Source: XYD1-FULL-44-32 sp964355855
Lineage (GTDB): Bacteria > Patescibacteriota > Minisyncoccia > Phycocordibacterales > XYD1-FULL-46-19
Length of the DNA: 34,839 nucleotides
Direction of reading: 5' to 3'
Assembly (NCBI GenBank): GCA_964355855.1
Contig: CAYHFD010000005.1
Location: forward strand, 1 to 34,839
Part shown: positions 1 through 6,612 of the stretch, piece by piece
How the letters are laid out: each line of letters begins with the position of its first letter
Position numbering within the stretch: position 1 is the first letter of the stretch
Position numbers and translations under genes: made by a program
Notes under the pieces: generated by a model
The model's input: the letters and a program-made list of their open reading frames with translations, nothing else
What the model was told of the DNA's origin: nothing
The model's database searches: none

Positions 1-1
1 T

Positions 2-121
2 AAATTTTTTCATAAAACTAATTCTAAGGTGTTCGGATTCAAAGGTAAATTTACCGCTTCCGGCAGTGCCAGAAATGAAGTGTTGGTGATTAGCCTGAAG
101 CTGACCATCAACGGGAACTGA
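2..121 (+). CDS. C-terminal end of an unidentified protein (partial)
   Basis: A reading frame is open from the window edge and stops with TGA at 119-121, giving 39 residues that end in VISLKLTINGN. The alternation of hydrophobic and polar residues near the end suggests a beta strand. No family can be recognised from so short a tail. It precedes the Shine-Dalgarno-led gene at 156 on the same strand by 34 bases. It may be chance open frame; sequence upstream of the window would decide. Confidence 0.3.
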   Translation, partial: KFFHKTNSKVFGFKGKFTASGSARNEVLVISLKLTINGN

Positions 122-155
122 CTCCCCATTTAAATACCGGGCAGGAGATAGGACA

Positions 156-776
156 ATGACAAGTTTCGAAAAATTGGTGTTGAATGGAATTGCCTCACCC
201 ACCCTACACCAAGCGTGGCGAGGAAGGATGAGAGGAACTGTCGATGCTGTGTTCGCTGGGGTTTGCGTACGAGCCGATACAAGAAGGTATTGTCGGCAGG
301 TCATCCTTACAACATCCTTGGTATTGGGTCTGTCCTTACACATCAAGGAAACAGGGGGTAGTGTAATAAACTTAATCACTCTCCTCCTCCTTCTTTGCGT
401 TTTTTTCTATTACAGTCTAGAAATCATCACCGCGTGGAGGGAATCTTCTCGTCTTAGAAGAGACGCTGGAACAAAAAGAAGACTTCCTGATGAGGTATTT
501 CTCGAAGACTGTCTAGACCTTTCGAGAACATTGGACAGCTCGGAAAGAACTGGGTTTCTTTCTTTAGACCAACTGAAAGAACGGGCGTTTGACCACCTTG
601 TGAAAATTGCCTTCGAAACCATCAACAGAGAAAAAATTGATGGTCCAGGAAGTGATGAACACGAGAGGTGGAGAAAAATATTTCGCCGAACTCACCTCCT
701 CTATCTGAAGTTCAACTTGGCAAAGGAGACGTGGAACGTATATTTTGTTGAGGCCGAGAAGAAAAGTTTATCGTAG
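156..776 (+). CDS. Orphan two-segment membrane protein, function unknown
   Basis: I do not recognise this 206-aa protein. It has two hydrophobic stretches, near residues 48-62 (VILTTSLVLGLSLHI) and 69-93 (rich in Leu, Val and Phe), separated by a short polar loop, so a hairpin in the membrane is likely. A charged, probably cytoplasmic C-terminal half follows, rich in Arg, Glu and Lys. The ATG is supported by AGGAG at 143-147, eight bases upstream; such a site is rare among the neighbouring genes. The gene ends just before a strong intrinsic terminator, so it is probably a monocistronic unit. Its signals and base composition resemble those of the gene at 6025 and differ from its AT-rich neighbours, which could reflect transfer. 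That it is a real gene is well supported; its role is not. Confidence 0.7.
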   Translation: MTSFEKLVLNGIASPTLHQAWRGRMRGTVDAVFAGVCVRADTRRYCRQVILTTSLVLGLSLHIKETGGSVINLITLLLLLCVFFYYSLEIITAWRESSRLRRDAGTKRRLPDEVFLEDCLDLSRTLDSSERTGFLSLDQLKERAFDHLVKIAFETINREKIDGPGSDEHERWRKIFRRTHLLYLKFNLAKETWNVYFVEAEKKSLS

Positions 777-793
777 TGATGAGTGTAATTCGC

Positions 794-835
794 CCGCCCG
801 CGGACCGCAAGGTTCCGTGGGCGGTTTTTGTTTTT
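794..835 (+). terminator. Intrinsic terminator of the orphan gene at 156
   Basis: A GC-rich stem pairs 794-806 with 811-824, with one bulged T at 814 and a G-T wobble. The loop is the tetraloop GCAA. A T-rich tail (TTTTTGTTTTT) occupies 825-835. It begins about 18 bases after the stop codon. Confidence 0.85.
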
Positions 836-838
836 CGA

Positions 839-1115
839 CCCCAGCGAACCCCTTCATTTTTGAATCTTTCGCGAAAGCTGATTTGGAAATCAACGAAACG
901 AACAGTAAATTCCATCTGTTTGACCCTGTGGAATAAGTAGACAAAGTTTTTTAGGTAATTAATATTCTGTTCTGAAGTTACATAATCACTAAATGTTAAA
1001 GTTTCTATTCCACGGGGGAGTTATGGAATTTGCGTGGTGAGTTGAGTATGATTTCCAATTAGCGAAGCGTGACTGCGATTCAAAAATGAAGGGGCGAGCG
1101 AACCTTATCCACAGG
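839..1115 (+). ncRNA. Structured repeat element, copy A (candidate RNA)
   Basis: This is one of three related elements. The outer stem pairs 849-866 with 1077-1094 perfectly over 18 bases (arm core TTCATTTTTGAATC). A middle stem pairs GATTTGGAAATCA with the TGATTTCCAATT block near 1050-1060. An inner stem pairs 905-913 with 1025-1033 and is flanked by the conserved loops ATCTG and GTTAT. This copy is longer than B and C because its apical part extends into an extra stem (CCCTGTGGAATA near 923 with CTATTCCACGGG near 1005). The 3' end carries GGGGCGAGCG followed by CCTTATCCACAGG. No protein-coding frame is convincing here. Together with the promoter that follows, it fills the gene-free stretch 777-1204. 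Confidence 0.6.
1105..1113 (+). promoter_or_regulatory. Consensus DnaA box next to element A
   Basis: TTATCCACA matches the standard DnaA box exactly and lies at the 3' edge of structured element A, 10-18 bases before the -35 of the lexA promoter. The same block occurs beside copy B. Whether DnaA binds it is inference. Confidence 0.4.
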
Positions 1116-1122
1116 TATATTC

Positions 1123-1152
1123 TTGACCAGTGAACTATCGTTCACCTATACT
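1123..1152 (+). promoter_or_regulatory. Promoter of the lexA operon
   Basis: The -35 is TTGACC (1123-1128) and the -10 is TATACT (1147-1152), separated by 18 bases. The spacer holds the LexA-type operator. Transcription would begin near 1159 and run into the small ORF at 1205 and lexA. Confidence 0.75.
1130..1145. promoter_or_regulatory. LexA operator (SOS box)
   Basis: The perfect palindrome GTGAACTATCGTTCAC contains the GAAC-n4-GTTC core of Gram-positive-type SOS boxes. It lies entirely within the spacer between -35 and -10, where bound repressor would exclude RNA polymerase. Its place upstream of lexA fits autoregulation. Confidence 0.8.
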
Positions 1153-1204
1153 ATAAATATCACCCACGGGGTAATAATTAATAAAAAAATAATTTTAAAC
1201 CACT

Positions 1205-1399
1205 ATGACGCAATACCAATATGCCAAATCAATTAAGAGCGAGGTCGACGACCTCAACCGCATTATCGATCAGAAAATAATCCGTGGCCTGTCTTACCGG
1301 CGCGAATCTTTACGCCACAAAAAACTTATCCGTGAAATGCGTGGCCGACGAACCAATACTAGCTGGCGCTCGATTATGTCCTTTGTTTCACTATTTTAA
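1205..1399 (+). CDS. Small basic protein, first gene of the SOS operon
   Basis: This 64-aa protein is rich in Arg, Lys and Ser with a helical, charged middle part (SEVDDLNRIIDQKIIRGLSY, residues 12-31) and a hydrophobic tail ending FVSLF. It has no recognised domain. It is the first ORF after the LexA-controlled promoter and ends 17 bases before lexA, so it should be co-transcribed and SOS-induced. There is no Shine-Dalgarno before its ATG. The clean start and the alternation of charged and hydrophobic residues make it look like a real gene. A role in the damage response or as a modulator of LexA is inference from position only. Confidence 0.55.
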   Translation: MTQYQYAKSIKSEVDDLNRIIDQKIIRGLSYRRESLRHKKLIREMRGRRTNTSWRSIMSFVSLF

Positions 1400-1416
1400 C
1401 CAACCCCCATTACTAA

Positions 1417-1983
1417 ATGCCAAACGAGCACAAACAAAAACTAGTTTCATTTTACTCCCGTCACAAGCGGATGCCGACCTATACCGAAATGATGAAACTT
1501 TTTGGCTATCGGTCTAAAAATGCCGTCTTTAAATTGGTGGCCAAACTAGAAGAGGCGGGGATAGTGGCCAAAGACCATTTGGGCCGACTCATCCCCAGCT
1601 CAAGTTTTGGCGAGATACCAGTACTTGGTTTGGTTAAAGCCGGTTTCCCGTCGGCAGTCGAAGAAGAACAAACCGACACTATGAGTCTGGATGACTTTCT
1701 AATCCAGAAAAAAGAATCGACTTACATTTTAGAAGTCGACGGCGACTCGATGATTGACGCCCACATTGAGCCGGGTGACCTAGTCATTGCCGAAAGGACC
1801 GAACGCGCCAAAGATGGGCAAATAGTCATCGCCGAAGTGGATGGCGAATTTACCATGAAATACTTTCGTCAAACCGGAAACAAAATCTGGCTGGAACCCG
1901 CCAACAAAAAATATAAGCCAATTTATCCTGAAAATGATTTAAAAATTACGGCTGTTGTAAAAGGAGTAATAAGAAAATACTAA
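1417..1983 (+). CDS. lexA: LexA repressor (SOS response, autocleaving)
   Basis: LexA represses DNA-damage genes and cleaves itself when stimulated by RecA filaments. The 188-aa protein has the LexA winged helix-turn-helix at residues 1-55 (PTYTEMMKLFGYRSKNAVFK corresponds to the recognition region). A cleavage site Ala75-Gly76 lies in VKAGFP. The S24 peptidase domain has the catalytic serine at about 111 (DGDSM) and the lysine at about 148 (FTMKYF). Length is slightly below the E. coli form. All catalytic parts are present, so it should be active. It follows the small ORF at 1205 under a promoter with a matching operator. A UmuD-like protein is excluded by the intact DNA-binding domain. Confidence 0.93.
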   Translation: MPNEHKQKLVSFYSRHKRMPTYTEMMKLFGYRSKNAVFKLVAKLEEAGIVAKDHLGRLIPSSSFGEIPVLGLVKAGFPSAVEEEQTDTMSLDDFLIQKKESTYILEVDGDSMIDAHIEPGDLVIAERTERAKDGQIVIAEVDGEFTMKYFRQTGNKIWLEPANKKYKPIYPENDLKITAVVKGVIRKY

Positions 1984-2058
1984 GAATGGGTAGAATATTT
2001 AAGATATTTTACTGTACTAACTTCAAAACTCTTTTTCACCTTATTCATTTTAGGGCAC

Positions 2059-2083
2059 GGATTTTTTGAAGCTTAAAAAATCC
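2059..2083. other. AT-rich hairpin between lexA and the polymerase gene
   Basis: GGATTTTTT pairs with AAAAAATCC around a 7-base loop. There is no T-run after it on the plus strand, so it is a weak terminator or attenuator candidate in the 165-base gap. No second SOS box is visible in this gap, so the polymerase may depend on read-through from the lexA promoter. Confidence 0.25.
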
Positions 2084-2148
2084 TGAAATTTTCGGCTCGT
2101 CAACCTCAAAACTCCCTAAAATAAATAAGCCTCAACGAGTTTAAAAAC

Positions 2149-3453
2149 ATGTTTCAATCAACTTCCCACACCTGGCCCCGGGCGATTCTTCATCTCGATG
2201 GGGACTGTTTTTTTGTCGGCTGTGAGATAGCCCGAAACCCCAAACTAAAAGGTAAGCCCGTCGTAGTTGGGGCAGAAAGGGGAATAGCTTGTGCTATGAG
2301 TTACGAGGCTAAACAGGCTGGTGTTACACGAGGAATGCCTCTGCACCTTGTTCGACGTGTCTGCCCCGAAGTTATAATTTTACCCGGTGACCATGAATCC
2401 TATTCTCTGTACTCGACGCGAATGTCAGAAATTGTTCGTCGTTACACACCGGAAGTAGAAGAATATAGTATAGACGAATGTTTCGCCGACCTGACTGGCT
2501 TGCATCGCTTGCACCGTAAGTCATACGAAGAAATTGCCCGCGAAATAAAAAATGTTTTACGAGCAGAATTAGGCCTAGTATTTTCAGTTGGACTGTCTAT
2601 CAATAAGGTCTTGGCTAAAATTGCTTCTAAGTGGCAAAAGCCAAATGGTTTTACCGTTATCACCCAATCGACACTGGCTGACTATTTACCCCAAGTACCC
2701 ATCGGTACCGTTTGGGGTATTGGCCCCAATACCGCCAAACTGTTGTCACATCTTAAGGTGCAAACGGCTTTTGATTTAACCCAAATCAATGAAGATATGG
2801 CTACTCGCTATTTAGCTAAACCATATCTAGAAATAAGAAACGAATTGCAAGGAAAATTTGTTTTGCCATTAAATGTTGGGTATAAAAAAGGCTGTGGTTC
2901 AATTTCTAAAACCAAAACCTTTACTCCCGCCTCAAATAATAAAAACCTCATTTTTTCTCAACTGTCACAAAATATTGAAGGGGCTTGTCTAAAGTTAAGA
3001 CGACAAAATTTGCTCACCAGCAAGTTTTCTATTTTCCTTAAAACACAAAATTTTATTTATAACTGTTTGGACATATCATTACCTTGGCCCACCAACACTC
3101 CCACGGAAATACTAGACGCTATTAATTTACGGTTTAAGGAAGTATATCAAGTTGGTCAAATATATCGGGCCACCGGCATAACTTTATCTAGTCTAAGTCA
3201 TAACGAAATGCCAACCCTAGGTTTGTTTGGCGAAGCAATGCGCAAAGAAAAAAATAAGATTATTTATCGTCAGATGGATTCTTTAGATCACCGCTTTGGC
3301 GCGCACACTGTTTTTTTAGGTTCATCTTTATTTACTCCCACCAACGATAGATTTCAAAAAAGCCAGCCTCCAAAAAGAAAGAAGGAAACTGGAATTTATA
3401 ACCTAAACAAAAAGAGGCGACTAAGCCTCTTGTCACTAGGTAAGGTCAACTAG
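2149..3453 (+). CDS. Y-family translesion DNA polymerase (DinB/UmuC type)
   Basis: This enzyme copies damaged templates. The 434-aa protein starts its palm with LHLDGDCFF (metal-binding Asp about 17). The second catalytic block is EEYSIDE (Asp109, Glu110). A steric and fingers region follows, then the helix-hairpin-helix thumb around VPIGTVWGIGPNTAKLL (about 184-200) and a little-finger domain to about residue 390. The tail is basic (QPPKRKKETG...KKRRLSLL), where a clamp-binding segment would be expected. It has the look of the UmuC/ImpB branch as much as DinB, so no symbol is assigned. It lies 165 bases downstream of lexA on the same strand, which fits an SOS role. Its 3' end meets the convergent LOG gene with a 3-base gap and no visible terminator. 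Confidence 0.9.
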   Translation: MFQSTSHTWPRAILHLDGDCFFVGCEIARNPKLKGKPVVVGAERGIACAMSYEAKQAGVTRGMPLHLVRRVCPEVIILPGDHESYSLYSTRMSEIVRRYTPEVEEYSIDECFADLTGLHRLHRKSYEEIAREIKNVLRAELGLVFSVGLSINKVLAKIASKWQKPNGFTVITQSTLADYLPQVPIGTVWGIGPNTAKLLSHLKVQTAFDLTQINEDMATRYLAKPYLEIRNELQGKFVLPLNVGYKKGCGSISKTKTFTPASNNKNLIFSQLSQNIEGACLKLRRQNLLTSKFSIFLKTQNFIYNCLDISLPWPTNTPTEILDAINLRFKEVYQVGQIYRATGITLSSLSHNEMPTLGLFGEAMRKEKNKIIYRQMDSLDHRFGAHTVFLGSSLFTPTNDRFQKSQPPKRKKETGIYNLNKKRRLSLLSLGKVN

Positions 3454-3456
3454 CCA

Positions 3457-4194
3457 TTAATCCCTAATTGGGACTTCCTTAATTAGATCCACCACCATTT
3501 GTTCATCGTCAAACAAATGATAAAGGTCAGTATCTTCGGCATCAATAGTGGCAAACTTCTTTCTTAATTCATCGTCAATCCAAGTTGTAAGTGGTCTCCA
3601 AAAATCTATGCCAACTAAAATTATTGGCACCCACGGAATTTTTTTAGTCTGAACCAAAGTTAATATTTCAAACAATTCATCAAGCGTACCAAACCCACCG
3701 GGAAAATAGACAAAGGCTTCGGAAGAATAGGTCATGCAGGTTTTGCGCGTAAAAAAATAAAAAAAATCGACATGACCTGTTACATATGGATTAGTAGTTT
3801 GTTCCATTGGTAGTTTAATGGTCAACCCCAGTGAATCGCCACCCGCCTCTTTGGCTCCTCGGTTGCCAGCCTCCATGATTCCTGGACCACCGCCAGTAAT
3901 AACCGCGTAACCTTCTTTGGCTAGTAAATTGCCCAAACGCCTAGCCTGCTGGTAGTGAGGGTCAGTGGCTGGTAAACGAGCCGAACCAAAAAAAGTAACC
4001 GACTTGGGGTAAGACCTAACAAAATTAAAGCCATCACTAAATTCTTTTTGAATTACATCAATTCTTTTTTTGATTGCCTCATCAGCTTCGCCAACACTTA
4101 AAGTTTCTATGGGCAAGTTTTTAGCAGGCACATTAAGGTGGGCTTTAGGAACAATAATCTCTTCGGACTTACTATTTTTTAAAAAATTAAACAT
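3457..4194 (-). CDS. LOG-family nucleotide hydrolase (TIGR00730-like)
   Basis: The 245-aa protein has the Rossmann-type fold of the LOG family, once called lysine decarboxylase-like. Residues 101-105 are GGGPG, followed by IMEAGNRGAKEAGG. PGGFGTLDELFE at 165-176 is the diagnostic PGGxGTxxE active-site motif. Family members characterised elsewhere cleave ribose 5'-phosphate from nucleotides, including cytokinin precursors; the substrate here is unknown. An N-terminal extension of about 60 residues precedes the fold. The gene is convergent with the polymerase gene. The start has no Shine-Dalgarno. Confidence 0.88.
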   Translation of the reverse strand: MFNFLKNSKSEEIIVPKAHLNVPAKNLPIETLSVGEADEAIKKRIDVIQKEFSDGFNFVRSYPKSVTFFGSARLPATDPHYQQARRLGNLLAKEGYAVITGGGPGIMEAGNRGAKEAGGDSLGLTIKLPMEQTTNPYVTGHVDFFYFFTRKTCMTYSSEAFVYFPGGFGTLDELFEILTLVQTKKIPWVPIILVGIDFWRPLTTWIDDELRKKFATIDAEDTDLYHLFDDEQMVVDLIKEVPIRD

Positions 4195-4229
4195 TAAAAT
4201 ATTAATTAAAAATTTATGATTTCATTTTA

Positions 4230-4263
4230 ACACAAAAGGTCCCGTAAATGGGACCTTTTGTGT
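4230..4263. terminator. Hairpin terminator between the LOG and M23 genes
   Basis: ACACAAAAGGTCCC (4230-4243) pairs with GGGACCTTTTGTGT (4250-4263) around a 6-base loop. On the minus strand it lies downstream of the M23 gene and before the LOG gene, and its 3' arm carries a short T-run. It probably ends M23 transcription, although the element at 4290-4422 now separates the two. Confidence 0.6.
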
Positions 4264-4289
4264 CGACTTTTTTGGGTTATTATCTATAT

Positions 4290-4422
4290 CCGCACACTAA
4301 CTTTAGCGTCATTACTCCCGTGTTTTAAAAATTAAGGAACCGAACACGGCTTAATCATTCAATCTCCTTCCGCTGAATATGACAGATGAGCAACAAAACA
4401 CAATGCTAAAGTTAGTGTGCGG
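4290..4422. mobile_element. MITE-like element with 18-bp terminal inverted repeats
   Basis: CCGCACACTAACTTTAGC (4290-4307) is the exact reverse complement of 4405-4422. The 97-base interior has no gene and holds an internal hairpin (CCGTGTT with AACACGG near 4320-4350). No target duplication is evident in the flanks. It begins 7 bases from the M23 stop codon and lies between that gene and its likely terminator. No transposase with such ends is in the window. Confidence 0.6.
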
Positions 4423-4428
4423 GTAGAT

Positions 4429-5637
4429 CTAAAAAGGATTTCGGGCCCCGCGAATTTCAAAATGAATATGCGGACCAGTAGAATTGCCGGAATTGCCAAC
4501 GGTACCAACCGGGTCGCCCTGACCAATCGTCTGGCCGGGGGCAACCGTGACCGTATTCATATGGCCGTACAAAGTCTGCGTGCCGTTGTCGTGTTTGATA
4601 ACGACATAATTGCCATAGCCACCGTTCCAACCGCCGGTCCGCGCGATGATGACTGTGCCTGCCGCCGACGCGTAAAGGGGAGTGCCGATCGGCGCAGCGA
4701 TATCCACACCGTTGTTGCCATGGATGCCTTGCGTTTTAGTGCCACCCGAGAGCGGCCGAATATAATAGCCGGAATAAGCGGGCAAACTTCCGGTCTTTCC
4801 GCTGGAGCCGGAAGACGAGCGCTTCGTTGGTTTTGGCGCCGGAATCTCGCCATGCGGCACGATAATTTCCTCGCCCGGGGCAAGAGTAAAACCTTCATCT
4901 AAACCATTGTAACGAGCAATCTCGCCAGCATCAGCATTATAAAGTTTGGCTAGTTTAGAAATAGTATCGCCTTTTTTCACCGTGTGGCGCACGCCGGAAA
5001 TTGGCAAAATCACCAAAACATCACCTTCAGAAATATCAGTGGACTTTTTAATGTCATTGGCCCACATAATAGTGTTAATCGACACCCCAAACATTCCGGC
5101 AATCTGGGACAAAACATCCCCTTCTTTAACCACATACACGCTGATCTGGTCATTGGCCGGAACAAAAGCGGTGGCCCCAGCCGTTGCCCCCAAAGGACCG
5201 GTCGTTGGAACCAATGTGCTATTATCTTCAACTAAAATAGAACCACCCCGACCAGTATAAAGAGTGGCATCACTAGCCTCTAGTACAGCCATTTTTTGCG
5301 AATTCATAACTTGAGCCGATTGCCAGGTATTTGGGTCAGACAAAACATCGGAGGTCGCTAAAACATCGGCATAAGCTGTTTTATAAATAGTAAAACCAAG
5401 GGCCAAGATTAGACCAACAAAAATAAGCTTTCTTTCAAAAGTCTTGGAAAATAACGATATTTTACCCTTACCACTATTTTGCGGTTGAGGGCGCTGAAGA
5501 TTTCCTAAGATAAGCCTTATTTTATATAGTAATTTCGGTCTATGGGCTAAAAAGTGTTGAAAAATAACACTTTTTTCACAACGTAGACCTAGTTTTTCCT
5601 TACCCTTAAATGGTACCAAGCCTGTAATAAATAGCAA
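4429..5637 (-). CDS. Membrane-anchored LysM-M23 peptidoglycan endopeptidase
   Basis: This cell-wall hydrolase cuts peptide cross-links. In the 402-aa frame a membrane segment lies at about 70-90 (LIFVGLILALGFTIY). Two LysM peptidoglycan-binding domains follow at about 166-213 (VYVVKEGDVLSQIAGMFG) and 217-262 (HTVKKGDTISKLAKLY). After a Ser/Gly/Lys linker comes a zinc M23 domain with HGNNGVD (His306, Asp312), His359 in YGHM and HIHFE (His390, His392). All ligands are present. The start used is TTG at 5637; no ATG precedes the membrane segment, and the basic leader (HRPKLLYKIRLILGN) looks coding, so a non-ATG start is likely although its exact place is uncertain. Structured element B lies directly upstream on the same strand. 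Confidence 0.9.
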   Translation of the reverse strand: MLFITGLVPFKGKEKLGLRCEKSVIFQHFLAHRPKLLYKIRLILGNLQRPQPQNSGKGKISLFSKTFERKLIFVGLILALGFTIYKTAYADVLATSDVLSDPNTWQSAQVMNSQKMAVLEASDATLYTGRGGSILVEDNSTLVPTTGPLGATAGATAFVPANDQISVYVVKEGDVLSQIAGMFGVSINTIMWANDIKKSTDISEGDVLVILPISGVRHTVKKGDTISKLAKLYNADAGEIARYNGLDEGFTLAPGEEIIVPHGEIPAPKPTKRSSSGSSGKTGSLPAYSGYYIRPLSGGTKTQGIHGNNGVDIAAPIGTPLYASAAGTVIIARTGGWNGGYGNYVVIKHDNGTQTLYGHMNTVTVAPGQTIGQGDPVGTVGNSGNSTGPHIHFEIRGARNPF

Positions 5638-5650
5638 CTATGAACGTCCT

Positions 5651-5841
5651 ACCTGTGGATAAGGTCGCTCACCCTCTCTTTTTGAGTTGGGCCCCGCTGC
5701 GCCAGTTAGAAATCATAGTCGTCTCACGACGCCAATCTCATAACTCGCCCTACTGGTCTCAAACAGATGAGATTGGCTGTTTGACTCCTTGATTTCTAAA
5801 CTGGCTTTCGCAAAAACTCAAAAAGTGAGGGTTCGCTGGGG
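5651..5841 (-). ncRNA. Structured repeat element, copy B (candidate RNA)
   Basis: Read on the minus strand, it begins CCCCAGCGAACC at 5841 and ends CCTTATCCACAGG at 5651. The outer stem pairs 5815-5832 with 5671-5688 with one mismatch. The TTTAGAAATCA / TGATTTCTAA stem is conserved. The inner stem pairs CCAATCTC with GAGATTGG (5769-5776 with 5732-5739) and is flanked by ATCTG and GTTAT loops. Arm sequences differ from copies A and C while pairing is kept. It ends about 14 bases before the TTG start of the M23 gene, so it may be its 5' leader. With the promoter at 5920 it fills the gene-free stretch 5638-6024. Confidence 0.6.
5654..5662 (-). promoter_or_regulatory. Consensus DnaA box next to element B
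   Basis: TGTGGATAA is the reverse complement of TTATCCACA and lies at the 3' edge of element B, exactly as in element A. It could be part of the element rather than a functional DnaA site. Confidence 0.35.
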
Positions 5842-5919
5842 TGGGGGAAGCGCTATAACTAAATACCCTTATTTTAGGCCATATTTTTACAATATGTGTG
5901 TGCACATTACCACAAGCTA

Positions 5920-5947
5920 TTGACTTTTTAGATATTAGTTATATAGT
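5920..5947 (+). promoter_or_regulatory. Promoter of the orphan gene at 6025
   Basis: TTGACT (5920-5925) and TATAGT (5942-5947) are separated by 16 bases. Transcription would start near 5954. The leader then carries a 7-bp hairpin (5959-5975, CCAGATT/AATCTGG) before the Shine-Dalgarno at 6011. Confidence 0.6.
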
Positions 5948-6024
5948 CTATATAGAAGCCAGATTGCCAATCTGGTAAACAACCATCCTACGCAGTTGCC
6001 ACTAGGCAGCAAGGAGAGTGTCTA

Positions 6025-6525
6025 ATGAGTAAAGTGAGTAAAGGTAAGATTGTGATGCCGGCCATATACCGCTTCCGTTTTGGGGCGGAGGAGTTGGCAG
6101 ATAACTACTACGAGCTTGTGCCAAGCAACCAAATCGACACAGAGCAGTGTCCGGTAAATCGTTGGGGCTGGCACCAGGCGACACAGTTGGTAGAGGCAAT
6201 CGACAACCTGCGCATATTAAGGGAGGAGAGAATCCTCACAATGCAGGAAATCTCGAAAAAGTTTTCCCATCTTCTGATTGGGCATTCCTGGGAGTCGCTC
6301 CTGCTGGAACCCGAGGGGTCGTCGTATCTGATGGCCAACTTTATCTCTCGCGACGGGAAACTTCAGCGTAAATTGATCAGCAGGCGAGACCCTTTCTGGT
6401 GTTCATCTTGGTTTGGGGATATGGTTCGAGATGAATGTTATCTGCCAGCGGGGATTGGTACCAAAATACTGCGCAAGGTCGAGCAACCGGGATTTCTGGC
6501 GGCTGTAGCAAAACTTATAAGCTAG
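6025..6525 (+). CDS. Orphan soluble protein, function unknown
   Basis: I do not recognise this 166-aa protein. It is soluble by appearance, with aromatic-rich patches (NRWGWHQ near 46-52, DPFWCSSWFGDM near 122-133) and no signal peptide or membrane segment. The ATG is fixed by AAGGAG at 6011-6016, eight bases upstream. The gene has its own promoter, a leader hairpin and its own strong terminator, so it is a complete monocistronic unit. The same architecture is seen at 156-835, and both are followed by a C-rich CGCCCGCCC block. The proteins themselves show no obvious similarity by eye. Confidence 0.7.
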   Translation: MSKVSKGKIVMPAIYRFRFGAEELADNYYELVPSNQIDTEQCPVNRWGWHQATQLVEAIDNLRILREERILTMQEISKKFSHLLIGHSWESLLLEPEGSSYLMANFISRDGKLQRKLISRRDPFWCSSWFGDMVRDECYLPAGIGTKILRKVEQPGFLAAVAKLIS

Positions 6526-6547
6526 CCCCGCCCGCCCACATTTAGAG

Positions 6548-6592
6548 AACCGCCCCATTCGGCAGTCTCACAGATGGGGCGGTTTTCTTTTG
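6548..6592 (+). terminator. Intrinsic terminator of the orphan gene at 6025
   Basis: AACCGCCCCAT (6548-6558) pairs with ATGGGGCGGTT (6574-6584), followed by a T-rich tail (TTTTCTTTTG). It lies 20 bases after the stop codon. Confidence 0.85.
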
Positions 6593-6612
6593 TTTAAAAT
6601 TTATTTTAATAA

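Noticed and set aside
4417..4902. 161-aa open frame on the plus strand
   Set aside because: It is antisense to the M23 peptidase domain, whose motifs are intact; its composition (Arg/Ala-rich) is that of a shadow frame.
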